This document shows positions 15,712 through 24,474 of a stretch of DNA of 64,000 nt, one piece after another. Location of the stretch: assembly GCF_029201565.1 (NCBI RefSeq), contig NZ_CP104002.1, positions 699,001-763,000 of the forward strand. The letters are read 5' to 3'. Source of the stretch: Devosia sp. SD17-2. Its GTDB lineage: Bacteria > Pseudomonadota > Alphaproteobacteria > Rhizobiales > Devosiaceae. The position numbers were made by a program, and so were the translations under genes. Under the pieces are notes generated by a model. It saw only the letters and a program-made list of their open reading frames with translations. It searched no databases and was not told the DNA's origin. Position 1 is the stretch's first letter. Every line of letters begins with the position of its first letter.

Positions 15712-17340
15712 ATGAGCCAGGATGGCACAATGAACACGCAGCGGCCGGAAACGGCCGCTGCATCCGCCCCCGCCAATGGCTGGGCGATCGAGCTTGAGAA
15801 GATCAACAAGCGATTTGGCGCCGTTCACGCCAATAAGGACATTGACCTCAAGGTCGCACGCGGCACCATCCACGGCATCGTGGGGGAAAACGGCGCGGGC
15901 AAGTCGACGCTGATGTCGATCCTCTACGGCTTTTATACCGCCGACAGTGGCACGATCCGCGTCAATGGCGAGGCCCATTCGATCACCGACAGCCGCCATG
16001 CGCTGGCGCTGGGTATCGGCATGGTGCACCAGCACTTCATGCTCGTGGACAATTTCTCGGTTCTCGAGAACATCATTCTGGGCGCCGAGGATTCCGGCTT
16101 CATCAAGCCGAGCCTCAATCGTGCGCGCCAGGAACTCGACCGGCTGGAGCAGGAATACGACCTCGAGGTCGATCCCGATGCGATCATCGAGGATATCTCG
16201 GTCGGCCAGCAGCAGCGCGTCGAAATTCTGAAAGCGCTCTATCGCGGCGCTGAAGTCCTCATTCTGGATGAGCCGACGGGCGTTTTGACGCCCAAGGAAG
16301 CGGACGACCTGTTCCGCGTGCTCGAGACCCTGCGCGCACAGGGAAAGACCGTCATCCTCATTACCCACAAGCTGCGCGAGATCATGGCCATTACCGACAA
16401 TGTCTCGGTGATGCGCCAGGGCGAGATGGTGGCGACGCTCAGGACGGCCGACACCAACCCTGAAGAGCTTGCAGAGCTGATGGTGGGGCGTCGCGTCCTG
16501 CTGCGCGTCGACAAGACCCCGGCCAATCCCGGCCAGACCCTGCTCGAAGTGCGCGACCTTGTCGTTCGCGACGACATGGGCATTACGCGCGTAAAAGGCG
16601 TCAATTTCTCCATTCGCGCCGGCGAGATCGTCGGCATTGCCGGCGTTTCGGGCAATGGCCAGAGCGAGCTGCTCGAAGCGATCAGCGGCATGCGCGACCA
16701 GAAGACCGGCCAGGTGCTGCTCAAGGGCAATGCGCTCTCGCTCAAGGGCGATGACGGCGCCGCGCGCGCCCGGGCTGCGGGCCTCGCCCATGTGCCCGAA
16801 GATCGCCAGCGCATGGGGCTCGTTACCAATTTTGCCGAATGGGAAAACGCCATTCTGGGCTATCAGGACAGCCCGGAATATGGCTCTGGTCCCTTGCTCG
16901 ATATCGGCGCCGCCAAGCGGGTCGCGGCCGAACACGTCAAGCTCTTCGATGTCCGGCCTGCCAATATCAATCTCAAGAGTTCGCTGTTTTCGGGCGGCAA
17001 CCAGCAAAAGATCGTGCTGGCCCGCGAGATGGAGCGCGATCCGGATGTGCTGGTGATCGGCCAGCCGACCCGTGGTGTCGATATCGGCGCCATTGAGTTC
17101 ATCCATAATGAAATCATCAAGATGCGCGACGAAGGCAAGGCGATCCTGCTTGTCTCGGTGGAGCTGGACGAAATCCGGTCTCTCGCCGATCGCATCCTCG
17201 TCATGTTTGATGGCCACATCGTTGGCGAGGCCGATCCGGCCACGGCAACCGAAGGCGAACTGGGCCTGATGATGGCCGGTATCAGCAAGACCGACGCTGC
17301 CACCAGCAATGGCAAGTCGGGCCAGGAGACAACACCGTGA
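15712..17340 (+). CDS. Nucleoside ABC transporter ATP-binding protein (two ATPase domains)
   Basis: A 542-residue fused double ATPase of the type used with BMP binding proteins and ribose-type permeases. The first domain has Walker A GENGAGKST (about 60-68), a signature around ISVGQQQRVEI and Walker B VLILDEPTGVL. The second domain has the family's degenerate Walker A (GVSGNGQSELL, about 310) and signature FSGGNQQKIVLAREM. It starts 6 bases after the binding-protein stop; an in-frame ATG at 15730 is an alternative start. The last bases overlap the GTG start of the first permease. Confidence 0.93.
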   Translation: MSQDGTMNTQRPETAAASAPANGWAIELEKINKRFGAVHANKDIDLKVARGTIHGIVGENGAGKSTLMSILYGFYTADSGTIRVNGEAHSITDSRHALALGIGMVHQHFMLVDNFSVLENIILGAEDSGFIKPSLNRARQELDRLEQEYDLEVDPDAIIEDISVGQQQRVEILKALYRGAEVLILDEPTGVLTPKEADDLFRVLETLRAQGKTVILITHKLREIMAITDNVSVMRQGEMVATLRTADTNPEELAELMVGRRVLLRVDKTPANPGQTLLEVRDLVVRDDMGITRVKGVNFSIRAGEIVGIAGVSGNGQSELLEAISGMRDQKTGQVLLKGNALSLKGDDGAARARAAGLAHVPEDRQRMGLVTNFAEWENAILGYQDSPEYGSGPLLDIGAAKRVAAEHVKLFDVRPANINLKSSLFSGGNQQKIVLAREMERDPDVLVIGQPTRGVDIGAIEFIHNEIIKMRDEGKAILLVSVELDEIRSLADRILVMFDGHIVGEADPATATEGELGLMMAGISKTDAATSNGKSGQETTP

Positions 17341-18467
17341 GCGCCCGCAGACCACTTCCGCGCTGGGCCGATATTGCCCTGCTGCCGGCGATCAATCTGG
17401 CGCTGGCCTTCCTCGTTTCCGGCCTCGTCGTGCTGCTGGTCGGGGAAAATCCGTTCCACGCCATCCAGGTCATCATCTATGGTGCCTTCGGCTATGGCGA
17501 CGGGCTAGGCTATACACTCTACTACGCCACCAATTTCATCTTCACCGGTCTCGCGGTAGCCGTGGCGGCTCATGCGGGTCTCTTCAATATCGGTGGTGAC
17601 GGCCAGGCTTATGTGGCCGGCCTCGGCGCTATCGTCGTCGCCCTGGCCCTCGACCAGACGCATTGGCTGATTGCCATGCCGCTGGCGATGATCGCCGCTG
17701 GCGCAATGGGCGGCCTCTGGGCCTTCATTCCGGGTTGGCTTCAGGCCAAGCGCGGCAGCCACGTGGTGATCACCACGATCATGTTCAACTTCATCGGCGC
17801 CGCGTTGATGGTGTTCATGGTCAATCGCGTGCTCAAGCCAGCCTCGACCATGGCGCCGGAATCGGAAACCATCGAGATGGCCGGCCGCGTGCCGCAGTTG
17901 CGCCACTTCATGTCGTTCTTCGGCTATTCGCCGGTCAATCTCTCGATCGTCGTGGCCATTCTGGCGCTGATCGGGGTCTATATCCTCATCTGGCACACCA
18001 AGTTCGGCTATGCCATGCGCGTGCTCGGCGCCAATCCGACCGCCTCGCGCTATGCCGGCATTTCCAACTCCAAGATGATCATGATCACCATGACCATTTC
18101 CGGCGCACTCGCCGGCATGGTGGCGATCAATGAAGTGATGGGCGTGCAGAACCGCCTGGTGCTCGACTATGTGGCGGGGGCAGGGTTCGTCGGCATTGCC
18201 GTGGCGCTGATGGGGCGCAACCATCCCGTCGGCATCCTGCTGGCCGCGCTCCTCTTCGGGGCGCTCTATCAGGGTGGGCAGGAATTGCAGTTCGTCATAC
18301 CCGCCATTACCCGCGAGATGATCGTGGTCATCCAGGCTTTGGTCATCCTCTTTACCGGGGCCATGGAAGGGCTCTTCCGGCCGGCGCTGGAGCGCGCCTT
18401 CATGCTCGGCTCGCCCGAGCAGAAGGCTGAAGCCATCGCCGTGTCCACGGCCAAGACGGAGAGCTGA
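17337..18467 (+). CDS. Nucleoside ABC transporter permease 1
   Basis: A 376-residue inner-membrane permease of the BPD_transp_2 type (as in ribose and branched-chain amino acid importers). It has about eight to ten hydrophobic segments. The family loop is KFGYAMRVLGANPTASRYAGIS with following GxLAG-like helix (ISGALAGMVAINEVMG). It starts with GTG inside the stop of the ATPase gene (GTGA overlap), showing tight coupling. Its partner permease begins three bases after its stop. Confidence 0.92.
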   Translation: MSARRPLPRWADIALLPAINLALAFLVSGLVVLLVGENPFHAIQVIIYGAFGYGDGLGYTLYYATNFIFTGLAVAVAAHAGLFNIGGDGQAYVAGLGAIVVALALDQTHWLIAMPLAMIAAGAMGGLWAFIPGWLQAKRGSHVVITTIMFNFIGAALMVFMVNRVLKPASTMAPESETIEMAGRVPQLRHFMSFFGYSPVNLSIVVAILALIGVYILIWHTKFGYAMRVLGANPTASRYAGISNSKMIMITMTISGALAGMVAINEVMGVQNRLVLDYVAGAGFVGIAVALMGRNHPVGILLAALLFGALYQGGQELQFVIPAITREMIVVIQALVILFTGAMEGLFRPALERAFMLGSPEQKAEAIAVSTAKTES

Positions 18468-18469
18468 TC

Positions 18470-19435
18470 ATGGATTTCGCCACGATCCTTTCCATTCTTG
18501 ACGCCACCATCCGTCTTTCGACGCCGCTGCTGCTGGCCTGTCTGGCCGGCATGTATTCCGAGCGAGCTGGCATTTTCGACATCGGCCTTGAAGGCAAGAT
18601 GCTGGCGGCAGCTTTTGCTGCCGGCGCTGTCGCTGCAGTCACCGGTTCGGCCTGGATGGGGCTGATGGCCGGCATGGCGGTGTCGCTGGCCACGACGCTC
18701 CTTCAGGGCGCGGCGGCCATTACCCTCAAGGGCAATCAGCTGATTGCGGGCGTCGCCATCAACATGCTGGCGGCCGGCATGACCACCTTTCTGGGGCAGA
18801 CCTGGTTCCGTCAGGGCGGCCGTACGCCGGCGCTGGGCGAAGGCGGCCGGTTCGAGCCGATCGTGCTGCCTTTTGCCGGAGATCTCGTGAACGTGCCGAT
18901 CATCGGGCCGATCTATAACGAGCTGGTCTCGGGCCATTATATCCTCGTCTACATCGCCTTCATCATGGTGCCGGTGACTGCCTTCGTGCTCTACCGCACC
19001 CGGTTCGGGCTGCGCCTGCGTGCGGTGGGCGAGAACCCCAAGGCGGTGGACACCGCCGGTATCTCGGTGGTCAAGCAGCGCTATCAGGCGATCATCATCA
19101 CGGGCCTGCTCTGCGGCATTGCCGGGGCCTATTTCTCGATCGCGCAAGGGTCGGGCTTTGGCAACAACATGACCGCTGGCAAGGGCTATATCGCGCTCGC
19201 CGCGCTGATCTTTGCCAAGTGGAAGCCCGTTCCGGCGATGTTCACCTGTCTGCTGTTCGGATTCCTCGATGCGCTGCAGATCCGCCTGCAGAGCGCGGAA
19301 ATCTTCGGTATCGACATCCCCGTCCAGGCCATCCAGGCGCTGCCCTATGTGCTGACAGTGGTGTTGCTCGCAGGCTTCATCGGCAAGGCCGTAGGCCCCA
19401 AGGCCGGCGGCGTACCCTATACGAAAGAGCGCTAG
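18470..19435 (+). CDS. Nucleoside ABC transporter permease 2
   Basis: A 321-residue inner-membrane permease forming the second half of the import channel. Typical family segments are ERAGIFDIGLEGKMLAAAF near the N terminus and RFGLRLRAVGENPKAVDTAGISV in the cytoplasmic loop. It closes the transporter part of the operon. The next gene, cytidine deaminase, follows after a 177-base gap that holds hairpin-forming sequence. Confidence 0.92.
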   Translation: MDFATILSILDATIRLSTPLLLACLAGMYSERAGIFDIGLEGKMLAAAFAAGAVAAVTGSAWMGLMAGMAVSLATTLLQGAAAITLKGNQLIAGVAINMLAAGMTTFLGQTWFRQGGRTPALGEGGRFEPIVLPFAGDLVNVPIIGPIYNELVSGHYILVYIAFIMVPVTAFVLYRTRFGLRLRAVGENPKAVDTAGISVVKQRYQAIIITGLLCGIAGAYFSIAQGSGFGNNMTAGKGYIALAALIFAKWKPVPAMFTCLLFGFLDALQIRLQSAEIFGIDIPVQAIQALPYVLTVVLLAGFIGKAVGPKAGGVPYTKER

Positions 19436-19612
19436 CTCTTCGCCAGGCAAGTGGCCCTCAAGGGGGCCTTATGGTTCGATGCTCCGGGCTTGGCCCCGGG
19501 GTGTCGGACCAAATGGGCGTGGCACCCAGATTTGTCTGCCACGTCTTCGCGCCCAGGGCCCGGCTGCTCCTCAGCCCGGCGCTGTGGCGATTGAACACAA
19601 GGATCGACGTGC
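19436..19612. repeat. Hairpin-rich gap inside the nucleoside operon
   Basis: This gap separates the transporter genes from the catabolic genes. It contains a GC-rich dyad (GCTCCGGGCTTGGCCCCGGG region, 19481-19500) and CGTGGCA...TGCCACG (19518-19543), a perfect 7-bp stem. The composition resembles the mosaic palindromic repeats common between genes in Hyphomicrobiales. It may reduce or separate expression of the two halves, or stabilise mRNA ends. No reading frame here looks coding. Confidence 0.45.
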
Positions 19613-20017
19613 ATGACCGATAACGACCAGGCTCTTTTCGCAGCCGCCGAGGCCATTCGGGCCAAGGCCTATGCGCCCTATTCAAACTTCCATGTGGGCG
19701 CGGCAATCCTTGCGGATGATGGCAAGATCTATTCGGGCTGCAATATCGAGAACGCGGCCTATCCGCAGGGCAATTGCGCCGAGGCCTCGGCTATCGCTGC
19801 GATGATCGCGGGCGGAGCCCGCCGCATCAAGCGCATCTATGTAACCGGTCCCGGCGCTGCCGCTGTCACCCCTTGCGGTGGCTGCCGCCAGCGTATTCGT
19901 GAATTTGCAGATCTCGACGTGGAAGTCATTTCCCATGGCGTCGATGGTGAGCCCCTTGTGCAGACGCTTGAACAGCTTCTGCCCCATAGTTTCGGCCCGG
20001 AGTTTCTGAACAAATGA
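19613..20017 (+). CDS. cdd: Cytidine deaminase
   Basis: A 134-residue homotetrameric-type cytidine deaminase, converting cytidine and deoxycytidine to (deoxy)uridine. Zinc ligands and catalytic Glu are visible as C55-A-E57 in NCAEAS and C88/C91 in PCGGC. The substrate-binding opening APYSNFHVGAAI is intact. It is the first of the catabolic genes after the nucleoside importer; its stop overlaps the start of the phosphorylase gene by four bases (ATGA). Confidence 0.95.
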   Translation: MTDNDQALFAAAEAIRAKAYAPYSNFHVGAAILADDGKIYSGCNIENAAYPQGNCAEASAIAAMIAGGARRIKRIYVTGPGAAAVTPCGGCRQRIREFADLDVEVISHGVDGEPLVQTLEQLLPHSFGPEFLNK

Positions 20018-20808
20018 CCACTTCCGTTCAAACCATTCAGAATATCGCCGGCACGGAGCCAGTCGAGATCGCCCTTGTGCTGGGCTCTGGCCTTTCCGCT
20101 GTTGCTGATCTCGTTGAAGATCGGGTGGTCATTCCGTTCTCGCAGCTCGAAGGGTTTCCTGGCGGCGGCGTCTCAGGCCATGGCCGTGACCTCGTTATCG
20201 GCCGCATGGGCGGCAAGCGGATCGCCATCCTGACGGGCCGCGAACATTATTACGAGCACGGCAATGCCGCTGCCATGCGCCCGGCGTTCGAGACCATGGC
20301 CGGGCTCGGCGTCAAGACGCTGCTGCTGACCAATTCTGCCGGTTCGGTCGACGACCGTTTCCGTCCGGGCGATCTGATGCTGATTTCCGATCACATCAAC
20401 TATGCCGGGATGAATCCGCTGATCGGCGAACCCACCGACCGCCGCTTTGTGAACATGGTCGATTGCTACGATCCGGCCCTGCGCGGCAAGGCCAAGGCCA
20501 TCGGCGAGCGGCTGGGCTTTTCGGTCGGGGAGGGGATTTACCTCTGGTATTCCGGCCCGAGCTTTGAGACCGTCGCCGAAATCCAGATGGCGATCCGTCT
20601 CGGCGCCAATGCTGTCGGTATGTCGACGGCACCAGAGGTGATCCTCGGGCGTTTCCTGGGCATGAAGGTCTGGGCCTGCTCGTCCATCACCAATATGGGG
20701 GCGGGCCTGTCGAGTGAAAACATCAGCCATGAGCACACCAAGACCATGGCGGTGCAGGGGGCGGACAAGCTCAAGAGGCTGATCCCGGCCCTGGTGGAGG
20801 AGCTATGA
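20014..20808 (+). CDS. punA: Purine-nucleoside phosphorylase
   Basis: A 264-residue enzyme of the trimeric PNP family, splitting inosine, guanosine and deoxy forms with phosphate into base and (deoxy)ribose-1-phosphate. Visible motifs are the phosphate loop GSGLSAVAD, the SGHGRDLV segment, the GREHYYEHG block, LTNSAGSV, and the Asn-containing MGAGLSSENISHEHT near the C terminus. It overlaps cdd upstream and deoC downstream by four bases each, so the three are translated as one unit. The symbol punA is used for family membership; substrate range is inferred. Confidence 0.92.
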   Translation: MTTSVQTIQNIAGTEPVEIALVLGSGLSAVADLVEDRVVIPFSQLEGFPGGGVSGHGRDLVIGRMGGKRIAILTGREHYYEHGNAAAMRPAFETMAGLGVKTLLLTNSAGSVDDRFRPGDLMLISDHINYAGMNPLIGEPTDRRFVNMVDCYDPALRGKAKAIGERLGFSVGEGIYLWYSGPSFETVAEIQMAIRLGANAVGMSTAPEVILGRFLGMKVWACSSITNMGAGLSSENISHEHTKTMAVQGADKLKRLIPALVEEL

Positions 20809-21794
20809 GTCTCAAGATCGTCGATACCAAGCCTGGCCAGATCGCCCACAAGCGCAATCCTGGCTATCCGCTCGATCTCGACTGGGTCGGCCGCGTTCGC
20901 ATGAACCGGTCGGCGCTGGAGCGCCGCGCCAATACGATCGGCACCCGCCGCACGGTGAAGAAGGATTACCAGTTGGCCTGGCTCCTCAAGGCGATCACCA
21001 TGATCGACCTGACGACGCTCAATGCCGATGATACGCCGGGCCGCGTCGAGCGGCTCTGCGCGAAGGCGCGCAATCCATTGCGCTCGGACGTTCGCGAGAA
21101 GCTTGGAATTGGCGATCTGCGCGTTCTGCCCGGTGCAGTCTGCGTTTATCACAGCTTTGTCGGGACCGCCGTAAAGGCGCTGGAGGGCACCGGCATTCCG
21201 GTCGCCGCCGTGTCGACGGCCTTCCCTCACGGCCTCGCACCCGTCGAGACGAAAATCCGCGAGATCGAGCTGTCCGTCGCCGATGGGGCCAAGGAGATCG
21301 ATATCGTCATCGAGCGCGGCATGGTTCTGCGCGGGGACTGGCAGGCGCTTTACGACCAGGTCAGGGCCTTCCGCAAGGCCTGCGGCGACGCCCATATCAA
21401 GACCATTCTTGGGACCGGCGAACTCGCCACCCAGACCAATGTGGCCAAGGCCTCGCTGGTCTGCATGCTGGCCGGTGCCGACTTCATCAAGACCTCGACC
21501 GGCAAGGAAAAGACCAATGCCGATCTCGTCACCTCGCTGACGATGATCCGCATGATCCGCTGGTTTGCCGAGGAAACCGGCATCGAGATCGGCTACAAGC
21601 CGGCCGGCGGTATCTCCACGGCCGGGGACGCGCTCAAATATATGGCGCTGATGAAGGAAGAGCTCGGGACGCACTGGCTGCAGCCCCATCTTTTCCGCTT
21701 TGGTGCCAGCAGTCTGCTCACCGATATCGAGCGTCAGCTTGAGCATGGGCTGACTGGACACTATGCGGCGGACTACCGCCAGCCGATGGTTTGA
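20805..21794 (+). CDS. deoC: Deoxyribose-phosphate aldolase
   Basis: A 329-residue class I aldolase splitting 2-deoxyribose-5-phosphate into glyceraldehyde-3-phosphate and acetaldehyde. The Schiff-base lysine lies in ADFIKTSTGKEKTNAD, and a second conserved Lys in IGYKPAGGIST. It is longer than the roughly 220-260 residue bacterial form because of an N-terminal extension of about 70 residues, as in the longer eukaryotic-like DeoC type. It begins inside the stop of the PNP gene and is followed 10 bases later by an aldehyde dehydrogenase that could consume the acetaldehyde. Confidence 0.93.
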   Translation: MSLKIVDTKPGQIAHKRNPGYPLDLDWVGRVRMNRSALERRANTIGTRRTVKKDYQLAWLLKAITMIDLTTLNADDTPGRVERLCAKARNPLRSDVREKLGIGDLRVLPGAVCVYHSFVGTAVKALEGTGIPVAAVSTAFPHGLAPVETKIREIELSVADGAKEIDIVIERGMVLRGDWQALYDQVRAFRKACGDAHIKTILGTGELATQTNVAKASLVCMLAGADFIKTSTGKEKTNADLVTSLTMIRMIRWFAEETGIEIGYKPAGGISTAGDALKYMALMKEELGTHWLQPHLFRFGASSLLTDIERQLEHGLTGHYAADYRQPMV

Positions 21795-21804
21795 GGCCTC
21801 AGCG

Positions 21805-24174
21805 ATGAACAAGATCATGCAAATCTTTGACAGTCTCGACTACGGCCCGGCTCCCGAGGCACCCGATCAGGCCATTGCCTGGCTCGACAGCAAGGGACGG
21901 AAATTCGGCCATTTTATCAATGGCGTATGGACCGAGCCCGGCCAGACATTTACGGCAGATAACCCCGCAACCGGCGCGCCGCTGGCTGAGATCACCAATG
22001 GCACCGAGGCCGATGTCGATGCGGCGGTGAGGGCTGCGCGCGACGCGTTTCCGGCATGGAGCGGGATGAAGGGTTATCAGCGCGGCAAGTTTTTGTATGC
22101 CATCGCCCGGATGATCCAGAAGCACGCAAGGCTGTTCGCCGTGCTCGAAACCATGGACAATGGCAAGCCGATCCGCGAGAGCCGGGATGCCGATATCCCA
22201 TTGGTGGCACGGCATTTTTATCATCATGCCGGTTGGGCGACGCATATCGAGCGCGAGTTCCCCGACCATGTGCCCTATGGGGTCTGTGGGCAGATCATCC
22301 CGTGGAATTTTCCGCTTCCGATGCTGGCCTGGAAAATCGCCCCGGCGCTGGCGGCGGGCAATACTGTGGTGCTGAAGCCAGCCGAGTTTACCTCGCTGAC
22401 GGCGCTGCTTTTCGCCGAGATTTGTGAGCGCGTGGGCCTGCCCAAGGGTGTGGTCAATATCGTGACCGGCGAGGGCGACACTGGTTCGGCCATCGTAAAT
22501 CATTCTGATGTCGACAAGATTGCCTTTACCGGCTCGACCGAGGTTGGAAAAATCATCCGTCAGGCGACGGCTGGCACGGGCAAGGGGCTGAGCCTCGAGC
22601 TTGGCGGCAAAAGCCCCTATATCGTCTTTGAAGATGCCGATCTCGATAGTGCGGTCGAAGGTCTGGTCGATGCCATCTGGTTCAATCAGGGGCAGGTGTG
22701 CTGCGCCGGCTCGCGGCTGCTCGTTCATGAAAGCATCGAGGAGCGCTTCATCGCAAAGGTGAAGGCCCGCATGGACAAGCTCCGTGTCGGCGATCCCCTT
22801 GATAAATCAATTGATATTGGTGCGCTGGTGGCGCCGGTACAGGTCGAGCGCATTCGAGATCTGATGAAGCGCGGCGTGGCCGAGGGCGCTGTGGTCTATG
22901 AGCCCGATGGCGATATTCCGGGGGAGGGGTGCTTCCTCAAGCCGGCGCTCGTCACCAATGTTTCGCCGGCTAACACGCTGGTTTCCGAAGAGATTTTCGG
23001 GCCGGTGCTGGTGGCCATGAGCTTCCGGACGCCGGAAGAGGCGGTGCAGCTCGCCAACAATACGAAATATGGTCTCGCGGCGACGCTCTGGAGCGAAAAC
23101 ATCAATCTCGCCCTCGACATAGCGCCCAAGCTCAAGGCGGGCGTGGTGTGGATCAATGGCACCAATCAGTTCGATGCGGCGATTGGTTTTGGCGGCTACA
23201 AGGAAAGCGGCTTTGGCCGCGAAGGTGGCCGCGAGGGCATGGCTAACTATCTGAAGCCAAAGTGGGAAAAGGCGCTGAAGCCGGCTCCCGCCTTGCCGGC
23301 GATTACCCTCGCCTCGAGCGTCAATCCGCTTGATGGCGGGGCGCTGGACCAGACGGCAAAGCTCTATATTGGCGGCAAGCAGGTGCGGCCGGACAGCGGC
23401 TATAATAGGCCGGTTGTCGGACCGGATGGGAAGCTGGTTGGCGAGGTTGGGGAAGGCAATCGCAAGGATATCCGCAACGCTGTCGAGAAGGCGCGCGGGG
23501 CCCTTGGATGGGCCAGCACGGCCGCCCATTCCCGGGCGCAAGTGCTTTATTTCCTTGCAGAAAATCTCGATTATCGCCGGGATGAATTTGCCGCGCGGAT
23601 CAAGGCGCAGACCGGGGTGGATGGGACCGAGGAGGTGGAGCAATCCATCGAGCGGATCTTTGCTTTTGCCGGTTGGGCCGACAAATATGACGGGGCCGTG
23701 CACAACCCGCCGATGCGGGCGATTGCGGCGGCGATGGTGGAGCCTCTGGGCGTCATCGGCATCGTCACACCTGATAGCAAACCGCTACTAAGTGTTAGCA
23801 CACTGTTAGCATCGACGCTGGCAATAGGGAATTGCGTGGTACTTGTGCCATCGCAAACCGCGCCGCTCACCGCAACCGATCTCTACCAGGTGCTGGAAAC
23901 CTCCGACGTCCCCGCCGGGGTGGTCAATATCGTCACCGGCGACAGCCTCAACCTCGCCAAGACGCTGGCCGAGCATGATGGGGTCGATGGCATGTGGTAT
24001 TTCGGCTCGGCCGAGGGCTCGGCCATGGTCGAGCGGGCCTCGGTGGGTAATCTCAAGCAGACTTTTACCAGCCGCGGTCTCGAGCATGATTTCACCGCGC
24101 CGCACTTTGCCGGGGACTATCTCCTCGGCAAGGCGACGCAGGTGAAAAACGTCTGGATCCCCTACGGAGCGTAA
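21805..24174 (+). CDS. ALDH16-type two-domain aldehyde dehydrogenase
   Basis: A 789-residue protein with a complete NAD(P)-dependent aldehyde dehydrogenase (about 1-490) fused to a second, shortened ALDH-like domain (about 515-789). Domain 1 has general base E265 (LELGGKSP) and nucleophile C299 (NQGQVCCAGS). Domain 2 keeps a Rossmann-like part (PLGVIGIVTPDSKPL, VPAGVVNIVTGD) but shows no catalytic Cys or Glu. This layout is that of the ALDH16 family, in which the extra domain has a structural role. In this operon the likely substrate is acetaldehyde from DeoC, but that is inferred. ATG 21805 is chosen because the upstream extension lies inside deoC. A rare-codon patch lies at 23770-23850. Confidence 0.88.
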   Translation: MNKIMQIFDSLDYGPAPEAPDQAIAWLDSKGRKFGHFINGVWTEPGQTFTADNPATGAPLAEITNGTEADVDAAVRAARDAFPAWSGMKGYQRGKFLYAIARMIQKHARLFAVLETMDNGKPIRESRDADIPLVARHFYHHAGWATHIEREFPDHVPYGVCGQIIPWNFPLPMLAWKIAPALAAGNTVVLKPAEFTSLTALLFAEICERVGLPKGVVNIVTGEGDTGSAIVNHSDVDKIAFTGSTEVGKIIRQATAGTGKGLSLELGGKSPYIVFEDADLDSAVEGLVDAIWFNQGQVCCAGSRLLVHESIEERFIAKVKARMDKLRVGDPLDKSIDIGALVAPVQVERIRDLMKRGVAEGAVVYEPDGDIPGEGCFLKPALVTNVSPANTLVSEEIFGPVLVAMSFRTPEEAVQLANNTKYGLAATLWSENINLALDIAPKLKAGVVWINGTNQFDAAIGFGGYKESGFGREGGREGMANYLKPKWEKALKPAPALPAITLASSVNPLDGGALDQTAKLYIGGKQVRPDSGYNRPVVGPDGKLVGEVGEGNRKDIRNAVEKARGALGWASTAAHSRAQVLYFLAENLDYRRDEFAARIKAQTGVDGTEEVEQSIERIFAFAGWADKYDGAVHNPPMRAIAAAMVEPLGVIGIVTPDSKPLLSVSTLLASTLAIGNCVVLVPSQTAPLTATDLYQVLETSDVPAGVVNIVTGDSLNLAKTLAEHDGVDGMWYFGSAEGSAMVERASVGNLKQTFTSRGLEHDFTAPHFAGDYLLGKATQVKNVWIPYGA

Positions 24175-24178
24175 GCTG

Positions 24179-24472
24179 ATGGCCGACAGAATCGAAATCG
24201 AGAATGTCGGCCAGCCTGGCAAGATCTATCGGGTTGATGCCGAGAAGTTTGCGGCGGTGCGGGGGGCGGTGCTTGCCGCCCTGCCGGCCGAGGCGCCGGG
24301 CATGAGCGTCAGCGATCTCATCACCGCAGTGAAGCCGAATTTGCCGGAGGACTTGTTTCCGGGTGGCGACAAGGCGGGCTGGTGGGTGAAGGCCGTTCAG
24401 CTCGATCTTGAGGCCAAGAAGATTATCGCGCGGGCAGCCAAGCCGCCCGTGCGCCTTTTTCGCCTTGGCTGA
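24179..24472 (+). CDS. DUF6958-type small protein, last gene of nucleoside operon
   Basis: A 97-residue soluble protein with segments RIEIENVGQPGKIYRVDAEKF, LPEDLFPGGDKAGWWVKAVQLDLEAKKII and RLFRLG. I recognise it as DUF6958-like, a small family often annotated as hypothetical, with a winged-helix-like pattern (ending in a strand after the W-W-V-K-x-V helix). It starts four bases after the ALDH16 stop and is probably the last gene of the operon. Two bases after its stop begins the end of the convergent DUF2955 gene. Function is unknown. Confidence 0.75.
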   Translation: MADRIEIENVGQPGKIYRVDAEKFAAVRGAVLAALPAEAPGMSVSDLITAVKPNLPEDLFPGGDKAGWWVKAVQLDLEAKKIIARAAKPPVRLFRLG

Positions 24473-24474
24473 AC

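Noticed and set aside
15703..17355. 550-codon minus-strand frame opposite the ABC ATPase
   Set aside because: The plus strand has full Walker and signature motifs; the antisense frame has none and no ribosome site.
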